Translations under genes and position numbers: made by a program
Part shown: piece after piece, positions 6,100 to 14,348 of the stretch
Numbering within the stretch: the first letter of the stretch is position 1
Layout of the letters: the number at the start of each line of letters is the position of its first letter
The notes under the pieces: generated by a model
Seen by the model: the letters and a program-made list of their open reading frames with translations, nothing else
What the model was told of the DNA's origin: nothing
Databases searched by the model: none
Origin: Conexibacteraceae bacterium
Lineage (GTDB): Bacteria; Actinomycetota; Thermoleophilia; Solirubrobacterales; Solirubrobacteraceae
Length of the DNA stretch: 14,348 nt
Direction of reading: 5' to 3'
Assembly: GCA_009785395.1 (NCBI GenBank)
Contig: WQWK01000020.1
Location: forward strand, 1-14,348

Positions 6100-7233
6100 A
6101 TGAGCTGCACGCACTGCGGGCTCTGCCTCGAGAGCTGCCCGACCTACACCCTCTGGGGCACGGAACCCGAGTCCCCGCGCGGCCGCATCGTCCTGATCGA
6201 GGATGCGCTCGCTCCGGTGGGCACGGCCACGGCCGAGATGGCGGCGCACATCGACTCCTGTCTCGGCTGCATGGCCTGCATGAGCGTCTGCCCCGAGGAC
6301 GTGCCCTATCCGGACCTCCTGGCCGCAGCTCGCAACATGATCGAGCGTGATGTCCCCCGTCCGAGCGCGGAGCGGGTCCGCCGCCGCGCCGCGCTCGCAG
6401 CGCTCCCGCGCTCCGGGCGCCTCAACCGCCTCGGCGGCCGGCCCATCCCCCACTACACACCCGCTCAGGGCGGGTCGCGTGGGCGCGTCGGTCTGCTGCT
6501 CGGCTGCACCCAGCGCGCCGAGCACGGCGCGATCCACGACGCCGCGCTCGCCGTGCTCGCGGCCGAGGGCTATGAGGTGATCGCCCCAAGGCTGCCGGAG
6601 TGCTGCGGCGCGATCGAGCTGCACAGCGGTGCCCGCGCGCACGGGCTGCGCCGCGCGCAGGCTACGATCGCCGCCTTTGCCGCGGTCGGCGGCGTCGACC
6701 GGATCGTCACCAGCGCCGGCGGCTGCGGGGTCGCGCTCAAGGATTACGGCCGGCTGCTCGGCACGCCGGAGGCGCGGGCGTTCAGCGCCCTGGCGCTCGA
6801 CATCCACGAGTTGCTCGCGCGAGCGCCGCTGCGCTCGCGCATCGGCCCGCTCGCAGTCCGGATCGCATACCACGACTCCTGCCAGCTGCGCCACGGCCAG
6901 GGGCTCGCCGACCTCCCGCGAGAGCTGCTCAGGCGCATCCCCGGCGTCGAGCTCGTCGCGGTCCCCCCGACGGCCGGGGCGTGCTGCGGCGCGCCCGGGA
7001 TCTACCGTTTCGCCGAGCCGGAGGCGTCAGCGCAGCTCGCGCGACGGCAGGCCGAGGCGATCGTCACGACCGGCGCCGCGATGGTGGTTACCGGCGACCA
7101 CGCCTGCATCGGCCAGCTCCGCCGCGCCCTGCGCGCGCTCGGCCATCCGCTCCCCGTAAAACATCCGGTGGAGGTGCTGGCGGAGGCGGTCAGGGCCGGC
7201 CGCCGCAGCAGCGGCGCGGCGGCCGGGAACTAG
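6100..7233 (+). CDS. glcF: GlcF-like iron-sulfur subunit (4Fe-4S plus two CCG domains)
   Basis: A 377-residue electron-transfer subunit of the glycolate oxidase type. Two [4Fe-4S] ligand sets are Cys3, 6, 9, 13 (CTHCGLCLESCP) and Cys54, 57, 60, 64 (CLGCMACMSVCP). Two cysteine-rich CCG domains follow: Cys136, Cys168-169 and Cys209, then Cys261, Cys295-296 and Cys336. It would pass electrons from the flavin subunits to the quinone pool. The protein starts only two residues before the first ligand, whereas relatives carry about 20-30 more residues. The ATG at 6100, 2 nt after the glcE stop, is nevertheless the natural start; the upstream in-frame sequence is a shadow of glcE. An in-frame TTG at 6064 is a less likely alternative. 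The stop TAG shares the palindrome CTAG with the stop of rseP on the other strand. Confidence 0.88.
   Translation: MSCTHCGLCLESCPTYTLWGTEPESPRGRIVLIEDALAPVGTATAEMAAHIDSCLGCMACMSVCPEDVPYPDLLAAARNMIERDVPRPSAERVRRRAALAALPRSGRLNRLGGRPIPHYTPAQGGSRGRVGLLLGCTQRAEHGAIHDAALAVLAAEGYEVIAPRLPECCGAIELHSGARAHGLRRAQATIAAFAAVGGVDRIVTSAGGCGVALKDYGRLLGTPEARAFSALALDIHELLARAPLRSRIGPLAVRIAYHDSCQLRHGQGLADLPRELLRRIPGVELVAVPPTAGACCGAPGIYRFAEPEASAQLARRQAEAIVTTGAAMVVTGDHACIGQLRRALRALGHPLPVKHPVEVLAEAVRAGRRSSGAAAGN
7230..7233. other. Shared palindromic stop CTAG between convergent glcF and rseP
   Basis: The plus-strand TAG of glcF (7231-7233) and the minus-strand TAG of rseP (7232-7230) are read from the same four-base palindrome CTAG. 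The two genes overlap by 4 bp, with no room between them for a terminator. Confidence 0.95.
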
Positions 7234-8333
7234 GTCCCGAGCCCGTTGCCGGCGAGCCCGGAGATGTCGTTGCTGATGCCGATGAAGAAGAGGATGGCGA
7301 TCAGCGCGATCCCGACGAAGCTCGCGCGCTCCATCACGACCCACGGGATCCGGCGGCCGCGGATCTTCTCGGCCAGCGCCCAGAAGATGTGGCCGCCGTC
7401 CAGCGGCAGGAACGGGAACAGGTTGATGATCCCGAGCGAGAGTGAGATCAGCGCGAGGATCTGGATACCCGAATAGAAACCGCTCGAGATCTCCTGCTCG
7501 GTGATCGTGTAGGCGCCGACGAAGCTGTGGAACCCCTTGCGGTATCTCGGCTTGTAGATCTGGGCGATGTGACTGACGGTCGTCTTGGTCACCCACCACA
7601 GCCGCGTGACGCTGAGCTTGGCGGCCTCGAGCACGCCGTAGGGGGCTGTCTTCACCCCGAAGCCGAAGCCGACCAGCATCTCCTTGTAGCGGGCGCTCCA
7701 GCGCGGGCGCACGTGCAGCGTCTTCAGCTCGCCGTCACGGCGCACCACGATCGTGGCAGCGGTGGTCGCCTCGCAATTGTCCGCGCGGGCACCGCCGGCG
7801 CAGGTGTGCTTGGCGATCGCGTCGTGAAACTGCGTGGGCCCACCGGTGACGCCGTCCACCGACACAATCCGGTCGCCGAGCTTCAGGACACCGTCGGCGG
7901 CGCTGCCGACGGTGATCGCCGCGACGTTGTTCGTGGCCACCGGCTGCCCGTGACGGTCGGTCACCTGGTGCGTCTGGCCGCCGAGGAAGTACACCCAGGC
8001 CAGGACGATCGCCAGCACGATGTTCACCGCCGGCCCGGCGGCGATCACGACGATCCGCTTCCACGGCGGCTGATTGATGTAGGCCCGTGCCTCGACCTCG
8101 GGCTCCTCGAGCACCTCGAGCGGGGACATACCGGTGATCTTCACGTAGCCGCCGAGCGGGATCACGCCGATGCCGTATTCGGTCTCCCCCACACGCCGCT
8201 TCCAGAACATCGGCCCGAAGAACAGCGAGAAGCGCTCGACGCGCATGCCGACGGCCTTCGCGGCGACGAAGTGGCCGGCCTCGTGCAGGATGATCAGCAG
8301 CGCGAAGCCCAGAAACGCGAGGACGTAGGCCAT
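7230..8333 (-). CDS. rseP: RseP-type site-2 zinc metalloprotease with PDZ domain
   Basis: An intramembrane protease of the M50 family that cleaves within membrane segments, such as those of anti-sigma factors or leftover signal peptides. The product has 367 residues. The first membrane helix carries the zinc motif HEAGH (17-21). WKRIVVIAAGPAVNIVLAIVLAW (91-113) is the second conserved helix. A PDZ domain lies at about 130-215. GIINLFPFLPLDGGHIFW (301-318) supplies the third zinc ligand Asp312, followed by a last membrane helix (about 335-352). The PDZ region contains two cysteines (178 and 187) in a loop. ATG at 8333 follows the dxr stop by 4 nt, so it is probably read from the same transcript. 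It is convergent with glcF, with no intergenic space at all. Its neighbours dxr and cdsA are the usual ones for rseP. The identification is secure; the physiological substrate is not visible. Confidence 0.95.
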   Translation of the reverse strand: MAYVLAFLGFALLIILHEAGHFVAAKAVGMRVERFSLFFGPMFWKRRVGETEYGIGVIPLGGYVKITGMSPLEVLEEPEVEARAYINQPPWKRIVVIAAGPAVNIVLAIVLAWVYFLGGQTHQVTDRHGQPVATNNVAAITVGSAADGVLKLGDRIVSVDGVTGGPTQFHDAIAKHTCAGGARADNCEATTAATIVVRRDGELKTLHVRPRWSARYKEMLVGFGFGVKTAPYGVLEAAKLSVTRLWWVTKTTVSHIAQIYKPRYRKGFHSFVGAYTITEQEISSGFYSGIQILALISLSLGIINLFPFLPLDGGHIFWALAEKIRGRRIPWVVMERASFVGIALIAILFFIGISNDISGLAGNGLGT

Positions 8334-8337
8334 CAGC

Positions 8338-9495
8338 TCAGTGTGACAGCCGCGCGACGGCCTCCGACGCGGCCGTGCGTGCCTGAACGTCGGCGTCCAT
8401 CAACGAGTCGAACGAATGCACGGGCTGGGTGGGCATGGCGGTGAGGGTCTCCTCGATCACTGCGGCGATCTCCAGGAAAGCGAGCTTCCCTAAGAGGAAG
8501 GCATGAACCGCCACCTCATTGGCGGCGTTGAGCGTGCACGGCGCCGTGCCGCCGGCGATGCCCGCCTGGCGCGCCAGCCGCAGGCAGGTGAACGTGTCGA
8601 GGTCCGGCGGCTCGAACGTCAGCGAGCCCACGGATGCGAGGTCGAGCGCCGGCAGCGGCACCTCGGCGCGGTTGGGGTGATGCAGGGCGTAGGCGATCGG
8701 GACGCGCATGTCCGGGTAGCCGAGGTGGGCGAGCGTGGCGCCGTCGCACAGCTGGATCAGGCTGTGAACGATGGACTGGGGGTGCACGACGACGTCGATC
8801 TGGTCGTACGGGGTGCCGAACAGGTGGTGGGCCTCGATCACCTCCAAGCCCTTGTTCATCAGGGTCGCGGAGTCAATCGTGATCTTCCCGCCCATCGACC
8901 AGGTCGGATGCGCCAGCGCCTGCTCGACCGTCACCTGTTCGAGCTCCGCACGCGTACGCCCGCGGAACGGCCCACCGGAGGCCGTCAACAGCAACCGGTC
9001 GATCGTGCCCGCAGACTCACCAGCGATCAGCTGGTACAGCGCCGAGTGTTCGGAGTCGACCGGCAGGATCTCCGCGCCGGTTGCCTCCGCCAGCTGCGTG
9101 ACCAGCTCACCGCCGACGACCAGCGACTCCTTGTTGGCGAGCGCGAGGTCGATCCCCTCGCCGAGCGTGGCTACGGTCGCCAGCAGCCCGGCGGCGCCGA
9201 CGATCGCGTTCAGCACCATCTCCGCCCCGGAGCCGGTGACCAGATCAACCAGGCCGTCAGGGCCCGCCAGCACCTCCCCCCCGGTCCACTCCTCGGCGGC
9301 ACGCGCGGCCGCGTCCGGGTCGGCCAGCGCGATCCGGCTCACACCTAGCCGGACCGCCTGCTCGACCAGTTGCGGCCAGTCACTGCCGGCGCTGAGACCG
9401 ACGAGTTGCAGATCGCCGTTGGAGCGCGCGACGACATCCAGCGCCTGCGTGCCGATCGAGCCCGTGGAGCCCAGGATGACGAGTCGGCGCGCCAT
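8338..9495 (-). CDS. dxr: 1-deoxy-D-xylulose-5-phosphate reductoisomerase (MEP pathway)
   Basis: The first committed enzyme of the MEP isoprenoid pathway: it rearranges and reduces DXP to MEP with NADPH. At 385 residues it has the normal length. The NADPH-binding loop GSTGSIG is at 9-15, LANKESLV at 118-125, and the metal-binding VDSEH at 146-150 gives Asp147 and Glu149. SGGPFRGR (173-180) is the substrate/serine loop. HPTWSMGGKITIDSATLMNK is at 196-215, and Glu218 is the third metal ligand. The start is ATG at 9495, where MARRLVILGSTGS begins the Rossmann fold. A reading that extends 44 residues further is a Ser/Arg-rich shadow of cdsA. The gene lies 7 nt after cdsA and 4 nt before rseP. The identification is secure. 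Confidence 0.97.
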   Translation of the reverse strand: MARRLVILGSTGSIGTQALDVVARSNGDLQLVGLSAGSDWPQLVEQAVRLGVSRIALADPDAAARAAEEWTGGEVLAGPDGLVDLVTGSGAEMVLNAIVGAAGLLATVATLGEGIDLALANKESLVVGGELVTQLAEATGAEILPVDSEHSALYQLIAGESAGTIDRLLLTASGGPFRGRTRAELEQVTVEQALAHPTWSMGGKITIDSATLMNKGLEVIEAHHLFGTPYDQIDVVVHPQSIVHSLIQLCDGATLAHLGYPDMRVPIAYALHHPNRAEVPLPALDLASVGSLTFEPPDLDTFTCLRLARQAGIAGGTAPCTLNAANEVAVHAFLLGKLAFLEIAAVIEETLTAMPTQPVHSFDSLMDADVQARTAASEAVARLSH

Positions 9496-9502
9496 GCGAG
9501 GG

Positions 9503-10375
9503 CTACCGCGCCGGGATGTGGATCGCGATGAAGTAGCCGACGATGATCGTGAAGATGATCGCGTCGAGCCGGTCGAGCGCGCCGCCGTGGGCGCCGAACA
9601 GGCGGCCGGCATCCTTGGTGCCGGCATCGCGCTTGATCAGCGACTCGAACAGGTCGCCGAGCGGCCCGAAGATCGCGATCGCGACACCGAGCAGCAGCGC
9701 GGCGCCGTGCGAGAGCCAGGCCTCCTGGTAGAGGCCGGCCACGACGACCGCGACGATCGTGGCGAGCGCACCGATCCCCAGGCCCTCGACCGTCTTCTTG
9801 GGCGAGATCGCCGGCGCCATTGGGTGGCGTCCGAACATGCGCCCGCCCAGGTAGGCGGCGGTGTCGCCGACGAAGGTGCCGATCATCACGTCGATCACGA
9901 TCCCCTTGCCGACGTGCGGGACCTGCCGCAACAGCACCGCGAAGGCGAACGCGAAGCCGATCCAGATGATCCCGAGCAGAGTGGCGGCGATCGTCAGCGT
10001 GGCGTCCGCGGTGTGGCCGCGCGCCATGATCGCCAGAAGGACGAGCGGCGCCCCGGCGCAGGCGGCGCCGGCGACGTAGGCTGGCGTGTGGCCGTAGCGG
10101 GCGGCCACGCACATCCCGGCGACGACCACGAACCCGACGACCGGCACCGGGCGCCAGTCCGGCAGCATGCGATACAGCTCGCTGAGGCACGCGAACGCGA
10201 GCAGCACCATCAGCAGCATCCAGCCGATGCCGCCGATGTCCACGAACACGATCGCCAGGACGGCCGCCGGGACGGCGACGAGCACTCGCGAGAGCAGGTC
10301 AGAGCGCTTGCGTGGTGGCTGTGAGTCCGCGCTTCGGCGGGGCGGCGGCTGCGCTGCACGACGGGCCTGCGGCAT
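9503..10375 (-). CDS. cdsA: Phosphatidate cytidylyltransferase (CDP-diglyceride synthase)
   Basis: A membrane enzyme that makes CDP-diacylglycerol from CTP and phosphatidic acid, feeding all phospholipid head-group enzymes, including the partial one at the left edge. The product has 290 residues and about seven to eight hydrophobic segments from residue 35 onward. The family signature is at 245-271: SLIKRD, KD (254-255), HGG (263-265) and DRLD (268-271). The N-terminal 30 residues are Pro/Arg-rich and cytoplasmic in appearance. ATG at 10375 overlaps the uppS stop by one base (TGATG), which is typical of coupled genes. A reading 27 codons longer is rejected because it lies entirely within uppS. 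The identification is secure. Confidence 0.94.
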   Translation of the reverse strand: MPQARRAAQPPPRRSADSQPPRKRSDLLSRVLVAVPAAVLAIVFVDIGGIGWMLLMVLLAFACLSELYRMLPDWRPVPVVGFVVVAGMCVAARYGHTPAYVAGAACAGAPLVLLAIMARGHTADATLTIAATLLGIIWIGFAFAFAVLLRQVPHVGKGIVIDVMIGTFVGDTAAYLGGRMFGRHPMAPAISPKKTVEGLGIGALATIVAVVVAGLYQEAWLSHGAALLLGVAIAIFGPLGDLFESLIKRDAGTKDAGRLFGAHGGALDRLDAIIFTIIVGYFIAIHIPAR

Positions 10376-11073
10376 CAGCGGCCACCGAAGCGCCTGTGGC
10401 GCGATGCGTACTCCGCGAGGCTCGAGGCGAACGCATCGCGCGTGAAGTCCGGCCACAGTTCGTCGCGAAAGACGAACTCCGAGTAGGCCGATTGCCAGGT
10501 CAGGAAGTTCGAGACCCGCTGCTCGCCGCTGGTACGAATGATCAGGTCGGGGTCATGCATCTCGGGTGCGTACAGGAGACGGCGGAAATCATCCTCGTCA
10601 CCGTCCGTGAAGGCGCGGGCGGCGTCGAGGATCTCGGCCCTTCCACCGTAGTTGAAGGCGACGAACAGCGTGATCCGGTCGTTCTCCGCGGTCTCAGCCT
10701 CGGCCCATCGCATCTTCTCGATCAGCCGCGCGGAGACCGGCGCGGACCGCCTGCCGATGAAGCGCATGCGCACCCCCTCGGCCTTGAGCTCCGGAGTCTC
10801 CGTGTCGATCCGCCGCGCGAACATCCGCATCAGGCCCGAGACCTCGGCCTTCGAGCGTGTCCAGTTCTCGGTCGAGAACGAGTACACGGTCAGCTCCTTG
10901 ATCCCGAAGCTGACCGCGTCGCGCAGGCGCTCCTTGAGCACATCGGCCCCGGCCTCGTGCCCCCTGATCGCGGGGAGCCCGCGCTCCTTGGCCCAGCGCC
11001 CGTTGCCGTCGGTGATGATCGCGACGAAGCGCGGTCCGTCAGCGCCCTCATCCGGCGCAGCGTCCTCGCTCAC
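10375..11073 (-). CDS. uppS: Isoprenyl transferase, undecaprenyl diphosphate synthase family
   Basis: A cis-prenyltransferase that extends farnesyl (or similar) diphosphate with IPP to make the long lipid carrier of cell-wall synthesis. The product has 232 residues. The active-site block DGNGRWA spans 22-28 with the catalytic Asp22. STENW (67-71), RTSGEQRVSNFLTWQSAYSE (180-199, with Arg180, Arg186 and Glu199 binding IPP) and the C-terminal RHRRFGGR are all family hallmarks. The position before the active-site block reads FVAIIT where most members have HVAIIM. The start is GTG at 11073, one base after the frr stop; MSEDAAPDEG is a short acidic lead-in. The chain length of the product cannot be read from sequence alone. 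Its substrate IPP comes from the MEP pathway, of which dxr and ispG lie nearby. Confidence 0.95.
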   Translation of the reverse strand: MSEDAAPDEGADGPRFVAIITDGNGRWAKERGLPAIRGHEAGADVLKERLRDAVSFGIKELTVYSFSTENWTRSKAEVSGLMRMFARRIDTETPELKAEGVRMRFIGRRSAPVSARLIEKMRWAEAETAENDRITLFVAFNYGGRAEILDAARAFTDGDEDDFRRLLYAPEMHDPDLIIRTSGEQRVSNFLTWQSAYSEFVFRDELWPDFTRDAFASSLAEYASRHRRFGGR

Positions 11074-11074
11074 G

Positions 11075-11647
11075 TCAGACCTCGAGGATCTCTTCTTCCT
11101 TGAGCTTCAGGAGCTCGTCCAGCTCGGTTACACGTGAATCGGTGACCTTCTGCAGCTCGCCCTCGGCGCGGTGCTCGTCGTCGGAGCCGAGCTCGCCGCC
11201 GTCCTTGAGCTCGCGAAGGTCCTGCATCACGTCGCGGCGCACGTTGCGGATCGCGACCCGGCCCTCCTCGGCGATATGTCGCACCACCCTCACGAGCTCC
11301 TTGCGGCGCTCCTCGGTCAGCTCCGGGAGCATCAGCCGGATCAGAGCTCCGTCGTTGGACGGCGTGAGGCCGATGTCGGACTCGAGGATCGCCTTCTCGA
11401 TCGACTTGATCGAGCTCTTGTCGTAGGGCTGGATCGAGATCAGCCGAGGCTCGGGTGCGTTGATCGTCGCCAACTGCTTGAGCGGCGTGACGGCGCCGTA
11501 GTAGTCGACGTTGACGCGGTCCAGCAGCGCCGGGCTGGCACGCCCGGTCCGCACCGAGCTGAACTCGTGGCGCGTCGAATCGACGCACTTGTGCATGCGC
11601 TCGCGCGCATCGTCGAGGAGGCCTGAAACCAGATCGTCTTCACTCAT
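11075..11647 (-). CDS. frr: Ribosome recycling factor
   Basis: Splits post-termination ribosomes together with EF-G. With 190 residues it has the normal size. The sequence is collinear with the family throughout: an N-terminal helix with FSSVRTGRASPALLDRV (29-45), the beta-rich domain II (about 31-105, with PLKQLATI and ISIQPYDKSSIKSIEKAI), then long C-terminal helices with EEGRVAIRNVRRD (127-139) at the tip that contacts the 50S subunit. ATG at 11647 follows the pyrH stop by 13 nt, and its TGA is one base before the GTG of uppS. It sits in the conserved rpsB-tsf-pyrH-frr order. The identification is secure. Confidence 0.97.
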   Translation of the reverse strand: MSEDDLVSGLLDDARERMHKCVDSTRHEFSSVRTGRASPALLDRVNVDYYGAVTPLKQLATINAPEPRLISIQPYDKSSIKSIEKAILESDIGLTPSNDGALIRLMLPELTEERRKELVRVVRHIAEEGRVAIRNVRRDVMQDLRELKDGGELGSDDEHRAEGELQKVTDSRVTELDELLKLKEEEILEV

Positions 11648-11660
11648 AGCTCGCCATCAC

Positions 11661-13020
<1,360 letters not shown>

Positions 13021-13021
13021 C

Positions 13022-14281
13022 TCAGTTCTCCTCTGAGGTCTCAGTCTTCGTCTCGGTCTCGGCTGCGGGCTCGGCGGGAGCCGCAACCTCCGTCTCGGTC
13101 TGCGCTGCGGGCTCGGCGGGAGCCGCAACCTCCGTCTCGGTCTGCGCTGCGGGCTCGGCGGGAGCCGCAACCTCCGTCTCGGTGAGGATCGGGTCGGTGT
13201 CCTCGACCGAAGCGGGCTCGGCCGCTGCCTGCTCCACGGCCTCCTCGACAGCGGCGGCGCGGGCACCGGGGGTGTCCTCCTGCGCAGCGGCGGCCGCAGC
13301 CTCGGTGGCGGCCAGCGTCTCGGCAGCGTTGGCGGCAGCCTCGGCCTCCGCGCGCGCCTTGGCCTCGGCCTCAGCGGCAGCGGCTGCGGCATCAGCCGCG
13401 GCCTTCGCCTCAGCCTCGGCCGCGGCGGCAGCGTCGGCCGCAGCCTTCGCCTCAGCCTCGGCGGCAGCCGCAGCGGCAGCCTCCTCACGGGCCTTCTCCT
13501 CGGCCGCGCGGCGCTCGGCCTCCTCGGCCTCGCGCCTGGCGCGCTCCTCGGCCTCCTTGCGCTCACGCTCGAGGCGGGCCCTCTCCTCCTCGGCCTTGAA
13601 CACGCCGTAGGACTCGGCGACCACATCGCCGATCGCCCGCGTGATCGCGGCGCAGGAGCGGATCGCGTCGTCGTTGCCCGGGATCACGAAGTCGATCCCC
13701 TCGGGGTCGCAGTTGGTGTCGACCAGGCCGATGATCGGGATCCGCAGGCGCTGGGCCTCCTTGACGGCGATCGCCTCGGTCTTGAGGTCGATCACGAACA
13801 CCGCATCGGGCTGGCGCTGCATGTTCTTGACGCCGCCGAGGTTCGCGCGCAGCTTCTCGAGGTCGGCCAGCGCGGCCATGCGCTCGCGCGTCGGCAGCAG
13901 CTGCAGCTGTCCCTCGGCCTCGTAGCGCTCGAGGTCATGCAGGCGCCTGATGCGTCCTGAGATCGTCTGGAAATTCGTCAGCAGCCCACCGAGCCAGCGG
14001 TGGTTGACGTACGGCATACCGGCCGCCTCAGCGGTGTCCTTGATCGCGTCGCGAGCCTGCTTCTTGGTGCCGACGAACATCACGGTGCCGCCGCGCCGGG
14101 CGATCTCTGACGCAAACTGCTGCGCCTGCTGGAGCAGCTGATCGGTCTGCTCGAGATCGATGATGTAGATCCCGTCGCGCTCGCCGAAGATGAACCGGCG
14201 CATCTTCGGATTCCAACGCCGCGTCTGGTGGCCGAAGTGAACACCGGCCTCCAGCAGCTCTCTGATTCCTACCTGAGCCAC
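13022..14281 (-). CDS. rpsB: Ribosomal protein S2 with a ~190-residue Ala/Glu-rich C-terminal extension
   Basis: Small-subunit protein S2. The S2 core occupies residues 1-228: [22 protein letters not shown] (6-27), [12 protein letters not shown] (69-80), [14 protein letters not shown] (94-107) and [29 protein letters not shown] (181-209). Beyond it, residues 229-335 form a charged, then Ala-rich, predicted helix or coiled coil with AEAEAK at 274, 288 and 303. Residues 336-419 are acidic and Pro-rich, with a 14-residue repeat present three times. The total of 419 residues compares with 230-300 for most S2 proteins; moderate tails occur in Actinomycetota. The start is GTG at 14281: AAGGGAG lies 6 nt upstream, and [13 protein letters not shown] matches the family N-terminus. 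An in-frame GTG 36 nt further upstream is rejected because it would place the ribosome binding site inside the gene. It is the first gene of the minus-strand run. Confidence 0.96.
   Translation of the reverse strand: MAQVGIRELLEAGVHFGHQTRRWNPKMRRFIFGERDGIYIIDLEQTDQLLQQAQQFASEIARRGGTVMFVGTKKQARDAIKDTAEAAGMPYVNHRWLGGLLTNFQTISGRIRRLHDLERYEAEGQLQLLPTRERMAALADLEKLRANLGGVKNMQRQPDAVFVIDLKTEAIAVKEAQRLRIPIIGLVDTNCDPEGIDFVIPGNDDAIRSCAAITRAIGDVVAESYGVFKAEEERARLERERKEAEERARREAEEAERRAAEEKAREEAAAAAAAEAEAKAAADAAAAAEAEAKAAADAAAAAAEAEAKARAEAEAAANAAETLAATEAAAAAAQEDTPGARAAAVEEAVEQAAAEPASVEDTDPILTETEVAAPAEPAAQTETEVAAPAEPAAQTETEVAAPAEPAAETETKTETSEEN
13028..13034 (-). promoter_or_regulatory. Ribosome binding site of tsf
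   Basis: AGAGGAG on the minus strand lies inside the last codons of rpsB, 7 nt before the TTG at 13020. It is the reason the TTG is preferred as the start of tsf. Confidence 0.75.
13050..13175. repeat. Three tandem 42-bp repeats inside rpsB
   Basis: Three consecutive 42-bp units occupy 13050-13091, 13092-13133 and 13134-13175. The second and third are identical, and the first differs only near its GTCTGCGC segment. The unit is in frame and encodes a 14-residue repeat containing [13 protein letters not shown] near the S2 C-terminus. A partial fourth unit (GTCTCGGT) follows. The near identity suggests recent slippage or recombination. Confidence 0.95.
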
Positions 14282-14348
14282 TTGTAACTCCCTTGATGAA
14301 ATTGGTGAAAAAACCACCGCCGGCCGCTATCTGGTCGCGACTCCGGAC
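14282..14348 (-). promoter_or_regulatory. AT-richer leader upstream of rpsB with strong ribosome binding site
   Basis: No gene is seen in these 67 bases. On the minus strand, AAGGGAG (14294-14288) stands 6 nt before the rpsB GTG. Before it lies an unusually AT-rich stretch with GGTG-GTTTTTT-CACC, a 4-bp stem around a T-run. A promoter could lie here or beyond the right edge. The short T-loop hairpin is too weak to call a terminator or a regulatory leader. Confidence 0.5.

Noticed and set aside
13274..13600. Alternating Ala/Glu codon repeats considered as a CRISPR-like or satellite array
   Set aside because: The repetition follows the reading frame and protein composition, with no constant repeat-spacer pattern; it is a coiled-coil coding sequence.
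13182..13610. A plus-strand Ser/Ala-rich frame opposite the S2 tail
   Set aside because: The poly-Ala/Ser composition is simply the complement of the Ala/Glu codons of the rpsB extension, and no start signal is present.
13021..13626. A 5' extension of tsf encoding a Pro/Arg-rich segment
   Set aside because: It overlaps the rpsB tail in another frame. The TTG at 13020 has a good binding site and gives the standard EF-Ts N-terminus.
14302..14348. A T-run hairpin upstream of rpsB as an intrinsic terminator of an upstream gene
   Set aside because: The only stem found is four base pairs and the T-run lies in its loop, not after it. The right edge of the window prevents further assessment.

Overview
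This window is high-GC bacterial DNA carrying a housekeeping chromosome segment. Almost every base is coding, with tightly packed genes, GTG and TTG starts, and near-leaderless promoter geometry. The gene order rpsB-tsf-pyrH-frr-uppS-cdsA-dxr-rseP, with ispG and proS further along the same strand, is a conserved bacterial synteny. The base composition, the actinobacterial-type UMP kinase and the very Ala/Glu-rich S2 tail suggest an actinomycetote, perhaps of the Thermoleophilia type. The taxonomic call is inference.

Layout from the right edge leftwards on the minus strand: rpsB (14281-13022) with a strong ribosome binding site and a very long C-terminal extension; tsf (TTG start, short form); pyrH; frr; uppS; cdsA; dxr; rseP (ending at 7230). 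Gaps between these genes are 16 nt or less, or the genes overlap, so they look like one transcription unit. They link ribosome assembly and recycling with UMP synthesis, CDP-diacylglycerol, MEP-pathway isoprenoids, the undecaprenyl carrier and the site-2 membrane protease.

The minus-strand run is interrupted twice by plus-strand genes. The first block (4327-7233) is a glycolate-oxidase-like cassette: a shortened GlcD-like flavin domain, a GlcE-like flavoprotein and a GlcF-like iron-sulfur protein. Its last stop codon and the stop of rseP share one palindromic CTAG. The second block (1938-2959) is a Mn-type superoxide dismutase and a small COG2388-type acetyltransferase, with a large hairpin between them. 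The minus-strand genes isolated by these blocks, ispG (4271-2994) and proS (1834-143), each carry a TAGnCT hexamer exactly 8 nt before ATG. This suggests each has its own nearly leaderless promoter.

At the left edge the N-terminal end of a CDP-alcohol phosphatidyltransferase (minus strand, start overlapping the end of proS) runs out of the window.

The window holds no CRISPR array, tRNA, rRNA, insertion sequence or obvious defence system. The unusual points are the truncated GlcD, the orientation-switching cassettes with their twin promoters, the 190-residue repeat-bearing S2 tail, and several inverted repeats in the few intergenic gaps.
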